Below, in pieces: positions 7,734 to 16,647 of a stretch of DNA of 37,107 nt (its first letter is position 1; each line of letters begins with the position of its first letter). Source of the DNA: an uncultured Bacteroidota bacterium (lineage in GTDB: Bacteria; Bacteroidota; Bacteroidia; Chitinophagales; Chitinophagaceae). The stretch covers positions 1-37,107 of the forward strand of contig CAIOYQ010000004.1 in the NCBI GenBank assembly GCA_903862505.1. Reading direction: 5' to 3'. The notes under the pieces are model-generated. The model was not told the DNA's origin. It worked only from the letters and a program-made list of their open reading frames with translations, and ran no database searches. Made by a program: the position numbers and the translations under genes.

Positions 7734-9626
7734 TTAGTCGTTTACTATTAAAACAGGGATAGACACACTATGCCTTACTGCCTCGATGGTTTCACCAAAG
7801 AAATAGTCCTTCCAGCCCTTATGTTTATGTGCGCCCATGACCAACAATTGTGCGTCTTTTTCCTTTACAATTCTTACTATTTCTTTAACTCTATTTTGAT
7901 ATCCAATGGCCGAAGTAGCCTTGTACCCTTTATCTCTTAATGCATTCGTATAATTGTCTAGTCTTTCTTGGTCTTTTCTGGATTCTTCGTCATCGCTTGC
8001 TTCTAATAAATAATTAGCAGCAACACTTTCTACCACATGAATAAATATAAATTCAGTTTCATTGGCTTTATCGCCAGTTACTTGTTGCATTGCATGCGCA
8101 ATGGCCGTTTTAATTAACTTTTGATCACTTGATGAAAAATCTACAGCAATGGCAATACGCTTTACTGGCTCGGTATGTGTCCAATCTAACTCAATATCTT
8201 CGCCATGCAGATCGGTAATTTTTTTCTTACTACTTGAACTTAATAATGGATAAATTACAATGTATAATAACAAACTAATAAAAAATACCACCAGTAGAAC
8301 AAGTAATAATTTTAGCGCTATATGGCCTGATTGATGAAAGAAATCAACAACAAAATTGAATACTAAATTTCCATTTAAATAAACCAACACCGCAGCTACG
8401 ATCCAAGCCAAAGTTTTAGTTTTCCATCCTATGGCAAATTCACCCATCGTAGTTTTATCACTCACAAAGTGTATCAATGGAATAACCGCATATCCTAATT
8501 GCAAACTCAAAATCACTTGACTAAAAATAAGCAAGGCGTCCACATGATCTTCTCCCATAAAACCGATGACTAAAATGGCTGGTACAATCGCAACCAAACG
8601 TGTTATCAAACGTCTAATCCAAGGGTTTAATCTAATTTTTAAATACCCTTCCATTACAATTTGACCTGCTAAAGTGCCTGTCACAGTTGAACTTTGACCT
8701 GCTGCAATTAAGGCCACTGCAAATAAAATGGGTGCTAATTTAGAACCTAACAATGGAGCCAATAAGGAGTGTGCTTCTTCAATTTTAGCAACCTCCTTAT
8801 GACCCGTTGCATAAAAAGCAGTTGCTGCTAAAATTAAAATGGCGGCATTTACAAAAAAGGCTGCATTCAAAGCTACCACCGTATCAATGAAATTATAAAA
8901 TATAGATTTTTTAATTCCGGGGACATTTCTATCAATTTTTCGAGTCTGTACCAATGCAGAGTGTAAATACAAATTATGTGGCATCACCGTAGCACCAATA
9001 ATACCCACTGCTATATATAAAGCCTCAGGAGATAAATTGGAAGGAACAAACCCTTTAATCGCATATGATAAATCGGGCTTGGCAATAAATAATTGTATAA
9101 AAAAACTAAACCCAATGGTCGCCACTAATAAAATAATGAAGGCCTCCATTTTTCGAATTCCATAGCGTTGTAAAAATAAAAACAAGAAAGTATCTGTTAC
9201 CGTAATAATGGTACCATACATTAAAGGCATACCGGTTAGTAATTTAATTCCAATAGCCATTCCCAAAACTTCGGCTAAATCGGTAGCGGCAATGGCTAGT
9301 TCCGCCAACACATACAATGAAAAATTAACTACGGGCGGATAGGTTTCCCTATTTACCTGGGCTAAATCTAAGCGCCTAACAATGCCTAACCTAGCACTTA
9401 AACTTTGTAACAATACTGCCATTAAATTACTAAGTAATAAAACCCAAATCAATTGATACCCAAAAGCGGCCCCTCCTGCTAAATCGGTGGCCCAATTTCC
9501 TGGGTCCATATATCCCACACTTACGAGATAAGCAGGGCCAATAAATGCAAAAAATTTTCGCCAACCCGTTTTTTGACTAGTTGGAACGGATTCATGTAAG
9601 GTATCTAATGATTTATCGGAATTCAT
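7734..9626 (-). CDS. Nramp family divalent metal transporter fused to a C-terminal universal stress protein (UspA-like) domain
   Basis: Nramp TM1 '[12 protein letters not shown]' and TM6 '[13 protein letters not shown]'. C-terminal about 140 aa '[25 protein letters not shown]…[35 protein letters not shown]' is Usp-like. Confidence 0.92.
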   Translation of the reverse strand: MNSDKSLDTLHESVPTSQKTGWRKFFAFIGPAYLVSVGYMDPGNWATDLAGGAAFGYQLIWVLLLSNLMAVLLQSLSARLGIVRRLDLAQVNRETYPPVVNFSLYVLAELAIAATDLAEVLGMAIGIKLLTGMPLMYGTIITVTDTFLFLFLQRYGIRKMEAFIILLVATIGFSFFIQLFIAKPDLSYAIKGFVPSNLSPEALYIAVGIIGATVMPHNLYLHSALVQTRKIDRNVPGIKKSIFYNFIDTVVALNAAFFVNAAILILAATAFYATGHKEVAKIEEAHSLLAPLLGSKLAPILFAVALIAAGQSSTVTGTLAGQIVMEGYLKIRLNPWIRRLITRLVAIVPAILVIGFMGEDHVDALLIFSQVILSLQLGYAVIPLIHFVSDKTTMGEFAIGWKTKTLAWIVAAVLVYLNGNLVFNFVVDFFHQSGHIALKLLLVLLVVFFISLLLYIVIYPLLSSSSKKKITDLHGEDIELDWTHTEPVKRIAIAVDFSSSDQKLIKTAIAHAMQQVTGDKANETEFIFIHVVESVAANYLLEASDDEESRKDQERLDNYTNALRDKGYKATSAIGYQNRVKEIVRIVKEKDAQLLVMGAHKHKGWKDYFFGETIEAVRHSVSIPVLIVND

Positions 9627-9695
9627 TCTATGTAAAATTAATCATAAAGGCTTGTATAACTCAATTTGATAGTCTATTTTTATAAAAACAATCCC

Positions 9696-10634
9696 ATGCG
9701 TAAACTGTTGTTTATTGGATTTGCCTGTTTTCTCTTTGCTTGCGGGGATAAACCCACCGACTTATCGGGGGACGGACCTATCAAAATAAATGATCTTGTA
9801 AAAGTTTTTAATCCTGCCAAACTACCCATAAATCTATCTGACACTAGCTTAAAACAATTTAGTGATAGTATCCAAATTAGCCGCAATGCCTTAAGTCAAA
9901 TCGTACCCGCTGATGTGCTTGAAAAAATACTAGCAGCAAAAAATAAAAAAGCTACCCTACATCCCCTTTTTAAAATAGAAAAGGAGAATGAATATTATTT
10001 ATTATTAAAAATTAAGCATCCCAAAAAAACAGAAATTGGCATATTGGTATTTAACAAGGAGAATAAATTTTTGGATTATAAATCTATAATCGAATTTATT
10101 AAAAGCAATAGCCGAGAAAACGATAAGTCATTGTATATTAATAATGAGCCCTCGTTTTTATTGGAAGAAGACAATTATAATAAAGACAATGTACTTTATA
10201 ATGAGAAAAAGGCTTGGGCCTTTTCGGATGGCGCTTTTAAAACTATATACTTTGATAATAATATTAAGCTGGCAAATAAAAACATTATAAACCCTATTGA
10301 CACTTTACCTAGCAAAAATGAATTTAGCGGTAATTATGGTCAGGATGCAAAAAATTTTATTACCCTTCGAGATAATGGTGCAACAGATAAATATCAGTTT
10401 TTCCTACACACTGAAAAGGGAGAAGCATGTATAGGGGAACTAAAAGGCATTTTACTATTTAAAAAGAACATGGCCACTTATTCTCAAAAAGGAGACGCCT
10501 GTCATATTCAATTTACTATTCAGGGTGCAAATATTACCATTAAAGAAGACGGCAACTGCGGTAATCACAGAGGTATCAAGTGCAGTTTTGACGAAAGTTT
10601 TAACCGTAAAAAGAAGCTTAAAAAGAAGAAATAA
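9696..10634 (+). CDS. Hypothetical lipoprotein with Cys-containing C-terminus and Lys-rich tail
   Basis: The ORF track starts at a TTG (9666). The ATG at 9696 gives a lipoprotein signal 'MRKLLFIGFACFLFACGDKP'. C-terminus 'CHIQFTIQGANITIKEDGNCGNHRGIKCSFDESFNRKKKLKKKK'. Confidence 0.75.
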   Translation: MRKLLFIGFACFLFACGDKPTDLSGDGPIKINDLVKVFNPAKLPINLSDTSLKQFSDSIQISRNALSQIVPADVLEKILAAKNKKATLHPLFKIEKENEYYLLLKIKHPKKTEIGILVFNKENKFLDYKSIIEFIKSNSRENDKSLYINNEPSFLLEEDNYNKDNVLYNEKKAWAFSDGAFKTIYFDNNIKLANKNIINPIDTLPSKNEFSGNYGQDAKNFITLRDNGATDKYQFFLHTEKGEACIGELKGILLFKKNMATYSQKGDACHIQFTIQGANITIKEDGNCGNHRGIKCSFDESFNRKKKLKKKK

Positions 10635-10742
10635 TCCACAAAAAGGGTGTAAAAATAGTATGTTATGCACAGTTAATGTGTATAAAGTACATTTTAGGCA
10701 AATACCATTATATTGCAGTCAAATTAACAAACGTCCTATCCT

Positions 10743-12401
10743 ATGAGTTTTAGAAATTACCAGGTGCCTTATAAAATAAACGAACAGTTTAAGAAAAAGG
10801 CAGCCTACTTTTCTATGGAATTTGCGATTCACCAACCCTTGAAAATTTACAGTGGTGGTTTAGGCTTTTTAGCGGGTTCCCATTTAAGAAGCGCATATGA
10901 ATTAAATCAAAACATGATTGGCGTAGGGATCCTTTGGAAATATGGTTATTATGATCAAGCTAGAAATCAGGATCAAACCTTACAGGTGACTTTCATGGAG
11001 AAAATATATAGCTTTTTGGAAGATACGGGTATTAAGTACCAAATAATGATTCATGATCATCCAGTTTGGGTAAAAGCATTCTATTTAGCACCCAACACAT
11101 TTTGTAGTGCGCCCTTGTTTTTATTAAGTACGGACTTACCTGAGAACGATTACGTTTCTCAAACCATTACACACCGTTTATACGATGCAAACGTAGCTAC
11201 CAAAGTGGCGCAGTTTATATTATTGGGTGTGGGTGGAGCCAAATTAATAGATGAATTAAATTTTGAACCAGAAGTATACCATTTAAACGAAGCACACGGT
11301 TTTTCGAGTGCATTTTACTTATTAAATAAATACAAGTCCTTAGACGAGGTTAAAAAGCGTTTGGTATTTACAACACATACCCCTGAAGAAGCGGGTAATG
11401 AAAAGCATGATATTTATTTATGTCATAAAATGGGATATTTCTGTGGTTTAACCATTGACGAAGTAAGGAAATTAACGGGCATACATGACGACCAATTCAA
11501 TCACTCTTTAGCAGCATTGCGTTTTGCAAGAAAGGCCAATGGAGTATCTGAATTACATGGACATGTAAGCCGTGAAATGTGGGGAAAATATGAAGGCATC
11601 TGTCCAATTGATCATATCACCAATGCGCAAAACTGGCGTTATTGGGCCGACAAGCAATTGTATAAATTTTCCGAAGCCAATGACGATGCTGGTTTTGATG
11701 ATCGCAAAATGTATTTGAAAAAGCGTGCTTTTGAAATTGTTGCCGATCAAACTGGAAAAGTATTTGACCCCAATGTCTTAACCATTGTATGGGCCAGAAG
11801 ATTTGCTGGATACAAACGTGCCGATTTCCTTTCTTGGGATTTAGAACGTTTTGAAAAATTATTAGCCAATTTAAAGCATCCAGTACAAATTATTTTTGCA
11901 GGAAAGCCCTACCCTGTTGATTATCCTGCGATCTCTCAATTTAATAACTTAGTACACTTAAGTAAGAATTATAAAAATGTTGCGGTATTAATTGGATATG
12001 AATTGGGATTAAGTAAGCGTTTAAAACAAGCCTCTGACGTGTGGTTAAACAATCCAAGAGTTCCAAGAGAAGCCTCAGGAACTTCTGGTATGACTGCAGC
12101 GATGAATGGAGCGGTTAACTTTTCGACGGACGACGGATGGATCCCAGAATTTGTAAGCCACGGTCACAATGGTTTCGTAGTGCCTAAAGCAGATTACGGA
12201 AACATGAGCACACAGGAACAAGACGATTACGATTTAGAAGAGTTATATAAAATATTAGAAAACGAGATTGTCCCCATGTATTACGAAAAGCGGGATACCT
12301 GGCGCTCAATTACCAAAAATGGAATGAATGATGTTCGTTTCCAATTTGATAGTAATAGAATGGCCGAGGAGTATTACGAAAAAATGTACAAAACCACATA
12401 A
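10743..12401 (+). CDS. Alpha-glucan phosphorylase-like (GT35-type) protein lacking the canonical PLP lysine
   Basis: 'YFSMEFAIHQPLKIYSGGLGFLAGSHLRSA', 'TTHTPEEAGNEKHD', 'WARRFAGYKRADFLSWD', 'EASGTSGMTAAMNGAVNFSTDDGW'. Confidence 0.85.
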   Translation: MSFRNYQVPYKINEQFKKKAAYFSMEFAIHQPLKIYSGGLGFLAGSHLRSAYELNQNMIGVGILWKYGYYDQARNQDQTLQVTFMEKIYSFLEDTGIKYQIMIHDHPVWVKAFYLAPNTFCSAPLFLLSTDLPENDYVSQTITHRLYDANVATKVAQFILLGVGGAKLIDELNFEPEVYHLNEAHGFSSAFYLLNKYKSLDEVKKRLVFTTHTPEEAGNEKHDIYLCHKMGYFCGLTIDEVRKLTGIHDDQFNHSLAALRFARKANGVSELHGHVSREMWGKYEGICPIDHITNAQNWRYWADKQLYKFSEANDDAGFDDRKMYLKKRAFEIVADQTGKVFDPNVLTIVWARRFAGYKRADFLSWDLERFEKLLANLKHPVQIIFAGKPYPVDYPAISQFNNLVHLSKNYKNVAVLIGYELGLSKRLKQASDVWLNNPRVPREASGTSGMTAAMNGAVNFSTDDGWIPEFVSHGHNGFVVPKADYGNMSTQEQDDYDLEELYKILENEIVPMYYEKRDTWRSITKNGMNDVRFQFDSNRMAEEYYEKMYKTT

Positions 12402-12410
12402 AAAAAAGAT

Positions 12411-12434
12411 AGCCCTTAAATTTTATTAAGGGCT
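12411..12434 (+). terminator. Hairpin terminator after the phosphorylase-like gene
   Basis: agcccttaa-attтta loop region-ttaagggct with a downstream T-rich stretch (gttttatt); stem arms 12411-12419 and 12426-12434. Confidence 0.7.
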
Positions 12435-12456
12435 GTTTTATTAAAGTAAACTAACT

Positions 12457-12483
12457 CATAGCACTCCTTTATGGGGTGCTATG
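12457..12483. other. Inverted repeat / hairpin catagcac…gtgctatg
   Basis: 8-bp perfect arms, 12457-12464 and 12476-12483; no T-run after it. Confidence 0.6.
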
Positions 12484-12500
12484 AAAAAATCTTAAGATGA

Positions 12501-12542
12501 AAAAACGAATGCCCTTAAATTCTATTAAGGGCATTCGTTTTT
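12501..12542. terminator. Strong bidirectional terminator sharing its core with the 12411-12434 hairpin
   Basis: aaaacgaatgcccttaa-attcta-ttaagggcattcgtttt, then T's. Confidence 0.85.
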
Positions 12543-12617
12543 AATACTTGAAAGGCTTGCCGTCTACCATTACTTCCTGATGTACAGAATCAAAAGTTAC
12601 TTTTATTAATTTAAAAA
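12541..12617 (-). pseudogene. Possible 3' remnant of a minus-strand gene (…IKVTFDSVHQEVMVDGKPFKY*)
   Basis: Open, coding-like minus frame ending at TAA (12541-12543) directly before the 12501-12542 terminator. Upstream the frame meets an 8-T homopolymer and then a TAG. Confidence 0.3.
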
Positions 12618-12789
12618 AAATGCTTTTGGTCTAGGACAAGTTATAGATATATGGCTAATCTATATGTATTGCCATTTATACCAAAAGGTGGGGCTTATTA
12701 TACTGAAAATAGCAGTATAAAATATAATTTTAAAGTATTTGGCTATACGCCAGAAATAACTACCTGGCAATAATTCAACAATTCCTTCC

Positions 12790-12797
12790 TAATTTTG
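12790..12797 (+). promoter_or_regulatory. Candidate -7 box TAATTTTG for ubiX
   Basis: TAnnTTTG match only 11 nt before the ATG, which would give a nearly leaderless transcript. No clear TTG at -33. Confidence 0.35.
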
Positions 12798-12807
12798 TTA
12801 CCTATAT

Positions 12808-13368
12808 ATGAACAAGATTATCGTTTCCATTACCGGTGCTAGTGGCGCCATTTATGCCAAATGTTTATTGGACTGCCTTGTGCAAATGAAGGACCAGTAT
12901 GAGGCCGTGGGGGTTATTATGAGTGATAATGCCAAAATAGTATGGGAAACCGAACTAGGCAATACCGATTATAGCAACTACCCTTTTGATTTTTACGCTA
13001 AAAACGATTTTAACGCCCCTTTTGCCTCGGGTTCGGCGCAATATAATATTATGATTGCCGTGCCTTGTAGCATGGGCATGTTGGGCAGAATTGCCAGCGG
13101 AGTAAGTGACGATTTATGTACCCGCGCTGCGGATGTAATATTAAAAGAGCGTAGGAAATTAATACTGGTAGCGCGCGAAACGCCTTATAACTTAATTCAT
13201 ATTAAAAATATGGAAACCGTGACTTTAGCGGGTGGTATTATTTGTCCGGCTACTCCAAGTTTTTATAGCAAACCTCAAACCATTGAGGAAGTAGCTTACA
13301 CGGTAGTGCATAGAATATTAGACCTTGCAGGCTTAGATGCCAAAGGCTATCGCTGGGGAACAAAATAA
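12808..13368 (+). CDS. ubiX: UbiX family flavin prenyltransferase
   Basis: 'MNKIIVSITGASGAIYAKCLLDCL', 'PCSMGMLGRIASGVSDDLCTRAADVILKERRKLILVARETPYN', 'GGIICPATPSFYSKP'. Confidence 0.93.
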   Translation: MNKIIVSITGASGAIYAKCLLDCLVQMKDQYEAVGVIMSDNAKIVWETELGNTDYSNYPFDFYAKNDFNAPFASGSAQYNIMIAVPCSMGMLGRIASGVSDDLCTRAADVILKERRKLILVARETPYNLIHIKNMETVTLAGGIICPATPSFYSKPQTIEEVAYTVVHRILDLAGLDAKGYRWGTK

Positions 13369-13421
13369 TTGCAAGTAACTTATTACTGCTATGTACGTAA
13401 AAAGTCTTCAATAAGAAATAT

Positions 13422-13459
13422 AAAAAAGCCTCGCATCATTTATTGAGCGAGGCTTTTTA
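13422..13459. terminator. Bidirectional terminator between convergent ubiX and clpC
   Basis: aaaaaagcctcgc-…-gcgaggctttttа-type stem (agcctcgc/gcgaggct) flanked by A and T tracts. Confidence 0.85.
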
Positions 13460-13475
13460 TTTAGAACGATTAGTC

Positions 13476-16121
13476 TTATTCTGCTTTTGGTTCCTTAGGC
13501 GTTTTGGGTTCTTTTGGCTCCTTCACTACTTTTTCTGCCTTTTCAGCTTTCTCCTTTTTTTGTAAAGTAAAAGTCAAACCAGTTTTATCGGTATTTAAAT
13601 CACCAATTAACACGTCCCCTTCTTTCACATTTGCATTTAATATTTCCTCCGCCAATGGATCCTCAATATATTTTTGAATGGCTCTGTGTAAAGGTCTTGC
13701 TCCAAATTGTACATCATACCCTTTGTCGGCAATAAATTCTTTGGCTGCTTCACTTATTGATAAGGTTAATCCTAAGTTTACCAATCTAGCTAATACATTT
13801 TTCATAATAATATCTATGATTAAATAGATATCCTCTTTGGTTAATGAATTGAACACCACCACATCGTCAATTCTATTTAAGAACTCTGGAGAGAAGGTAC
13901 GCTTTAATGCTTTTTCAATAACAGAACGATTGTTCTCATCGGTTTGCTGTACTCGAGTAGCGGTTGCAAAACCAACACCATCACCAAACTCTTTTAATTG
14001 ACGCGCGCCAATATTAGAAGTCATAATAATCATGGTGTTTTTAAAATCTATCTTACGACCCAAACCATCTGTTAAAATACCATCATCTAATACTTGTAAT
14101 AAAATATTATAAATATCTGGATGTGCTTTTTCAATTTCATCTAATAAGATTACACAGTAAGGCTTACGACGCACTTTTTCAGTTAGCTGACCACCCTCTT
14201 CATATCCTACATATCCTGGAGGTGCACCAATTAAACGACTTACAGAAAATTTCTCCATGTATTCACTCATGTCAATACGAATTAACGCTTCCTCTGAGTC
14301 AAACATATTCCTTGCTAATGCACGAGCCAATTCAGTTTTACCCACACCCGTTGGACCTAAGAAAATAAAAGTACCAATTGGTTTTTTAGGATCTTTCAAA
14401 CCTACTCTATTGCGTTGTATGGCTTTAACCACTTTACTAATAGCATCGTCTTGTCCAATGACCATTCCTTTCATATCCTCGGCCATCTTGCGCAGTTTTG
14501 TAGTCTCCGCTTCCACCATTCGCTTCACAGGAATACCAGTCATCATACTAATTACTTCGGCGATATTTTCTTCATTAATTGGGAAACGTGCTGTTTTACT
14601 TTCCTCCTCCCAACCTAACTTCGCTTTTTCTAAAGCTTCCCCTAATTTCTTTTCGGTATCTCTTAAACTAGCTGCTTCTTCAAAGCGTTGGCTTTTCACC
14701 ACTCTATTTTTTTCTTCCTTAATTTCCTCAATTTTCTTTTCTAAATCAACAATATCCTGAGGTACACTAATGTTTTTTAAATGCACTCTTGCGCCCACTT
14801 CATCCAATACATCAATAGCTTTGTCCGGCAATAACCTGTCGGTCATATAACGGTCACTCAATTTCACACAAGCTTCAATTGCTTCTTGATCATACACTAC
14901 GCTATGATAATCCTCGTATTTAGATTTAATATTGTTTAAAATAGTAATGGTATCCTCTACACTTGGTGGTTCAATAAGCACTTTTTGGAAACGACGATCC
15001 AATGCACCATCTTTTTCAATATGCATTCTGTATTCATCCAAAGTAGAAGCACCAATACATTGCAACTCTCCTCTTGCCAATGCAGGTTTAAATATATTAG
15101 AAGCGTCTAGTGAACCACTCGCTCCTCCAGCACCCACAATGGTATGTATCTCGTCTATAAATAAAATAACATCTCTATTTTTTTCCAGCTCATTCATAAT
15201 GGCCTTCATTCTTTCTTCAAATTGACCACGATATTTTGTACCAGCAACAAGTGCCGCTAAATCCAAAGAAATAACGCGTTTGTCAAATAGTACACGGCTT
15301 ACTTTTCTTTGAACAATTCTCAAAGCCAATCCTTCCACTATCGCCGTTTTACCCACCCCTGGTTCACCAATTAAAATAGGATTGTTCTTTTTACGACGAC
15401 TTAAAATTTGACTTACTCTTTCAATTTCTGCTTCACGTCCTACAATTGGATCCAATGCATCCATCTCTGCAAGCTTTGTAATGTCTCTTCCAAAATTATC
15501 TAGAACAGGTGTTTTTGATTTATTGGGCGCTCCAGATTTTGATTTTGTGCTTTGTCCAAAGGGGCCTCCTTTTTTCTCGTCATCAAAGTCATCATCCGAA
15601 TCATCCGGAAATTCAGATCTTGGAGTTTCTGATGAACGGCCGGACCTGCTAGGTCTATCGGTATCATCCATTCCAGAAGGTGAAGATCCCACCATCCCTA
15701 ACTCATTGCGGAACAAGTCGTAGTCTACATCAAATTGATTTAAAATTTGAGTAGCAATGTTTTCTTTATTCTTTAAGATACTTAATAATAAATGTTCTGT
15801 TTCCACCATAGGACTTTTGAGCGCCTTCGCTTCTAAAACGGTCACTCTAATTACTTTCTCGGCCTGCTTGGTTAATGGCAAGCTATTAATATTGGCTACA
15901 TTCTTTCCAGACTTATCCTTTACGGCCAATTCAATTTCTTTTCTTAGGTCCGTTAAATTTACATTTAACTGTCTTAGTACTTTAATGGCCGTATTTTCCT
16001 GATCTCTTATTAAACCTAGCATTAAATGCTCGGCCCCAATAAAATCATTGCCCAATCTTAGTGCTTCCTCTCGGCTATAAGAAATGATTTCCTTAACTTG
16101 TGTTGAAAAATTATTATCCAT
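13476..16121 (-). CDS. clpC: ClpC-type ATP-dependent Clp protease ATP-binding subunit
   Basis: N-terminal Clp_N repeats, two AAA+ modules ('[15 protein letters not shown]', '[15 protein letters not shown]'), central UVR-like '[21 protein letters not shown]', C-terminal D2-small domain. Confidence 0.96.
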   Translation of the reverse strand: MDNNFSTQVKEIISYSREEALRLGNDFIGAEHLMLGLIRDQENTAIKVLRQLNVNLTDLRKEIELAVKDKSGKNVANINSLPLTKQAEKVIRVTVLEAKALKSPMVETEHLLLSILKNKENIATQILNQFDVDYDLFRNELGMVGSSPSGMDDTDRPSRSGRSSETPRSEFPDDSDDDFDDEKKGGPFGQSTKSKSGAPNKSKTPVLDNFGRDITKLAEMDALDPIVGREAEIERVSQILSRRKKNNPILIGEPGVGKTAIVEGLALRIVQRKVSRVLFDKRVISLDLAALVAGTKYRGQFEERMKAIMNELEKNRDVILFIDEIHTIVGAGGASGSLDASNIFKPALARGELQCIGASTLDEYRMHIEKDGALDRRFQKVLIEPPSVEDTITILNNIKSKYEDYHSVVYDQEAIEACVKLSDRYMTDRLLPDKAIDVLDEVGARVHLKNISVPQDIVDLEKKIEEIKEEKNRVVKSQRFEEAASLRDTEKKLGEALEKAKLGWEEESKTARFPINEENIAEVISMMTGIPVKRMVEAETTKLRKMAEDMKGMVIGQDDAISKVVKAIQRNRVGLKDPKKPIGTFIFLGPTGVGKTELARALARNMFDSEEALIRIDMSEYMEKFSVSRLIGAPPGYVGYEEGGQLTEKVRRKPYCVILLDEIEKAHPDIYNILLQVLDDGILTDGLGRKIDFKNTMIIMTSNIGARQLKEFGDGVGFATATRVQQTDENNRSVIEKALKRTFSPEFLNRIDDVVVFNSLTKEDIYLIIDIIMKNVLARLVNLGLTLSISEAAKEFIADKGYDVQFGARPLHRAIQKYIEDPLAEEILNANVKEGDVLIGDLNTDKTGLTFTLQKKEKAEKAEKVVKEPKEPKTPKEPKAE

Positions 16122-16206
16122 AAATTTATATTGGAACTATTACAAGAATAACGAATATTTTTGACCTAAAGTATGTGTTCCTTCACTTGTTTATTAACCT
16201 TTTATT

Positions 16207-16620
16207 ATGACCCAAATTCAATATCAAACCGACACCAAGGAAAAATTCACCGTTATTACTATTCTCAATACTGACCTTAGTTCAAATCTCGTGCCAGAAT
16301 TGGCAAATTTGACGTCGAAATGGGGAAATACTGAACCTAAAAACCTGGTTTTAAACCTGAAGAACGTAAAAACCTGGGACGAAGCGGTTATTGAACAAAT
16401 TGCTAGTGACCAGGGACGATTTTATGAGAAAAATACCTCATTTGTGGTTTGTGCGATATCTGACGCACTTTTTGACATTTTAGACAAGACCGACTATGCC
16501 GAATTACTTAATATGACACCTACCGAATCCGAAGCCTGGGATATTGTTCAAATGGAAGAAATTGAGCGTGAACTGCTAGACAGCGACGATATGGAATTTG
16601 AGGTGCCTAAAGCGGAATAA
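16207..16620 (+). CDS. STAS-like domain protein (anti-sigma antagonist-like fold), function unknown
   Basis: About 137 aa with STAS-like layout 'VITILNTDLSSNLVPELANLTSKW…KNLVLNLKNVKTWDEAVIEQIAS…VVCAISDALFDILDKTDYAELLNMTPTESEAWDIV'. Confidence 0.65.
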   Translation: MTQIQYQTDTKEKFTVITILNTDLSSNLVPELANLTSKWGNTEPKNLVLNLKNVKTWDEAVIEQIASDQGRFYEKNTSFVVCAISDALFDILDKTDYAELLNMTPTESEAWDIVQMEEIERELLDSDDMEFEVPKAE

Positions 16621-16647
16621 CCCCCAATATTAGCTATTTTCGCTCCC

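Noticed and set aside
10455-10746. Short ORFs on both strands around the lipoprotein 3' end (71 and 73 aa)
   Set aside because: Overlap the lipoprotein CDS or its Lys-rich tail; no coding character beyond low complexity.
14257-14760. 167-aa plus-strand ORF antisense to clpC (and neighbouring ORFs at 14123, 14932, 15481 and 15757)
   Set aside because: Lies wholly inside the unambiguous clpC coding sequence; composition looks like a mirror of the sense codons; no start context or domain.
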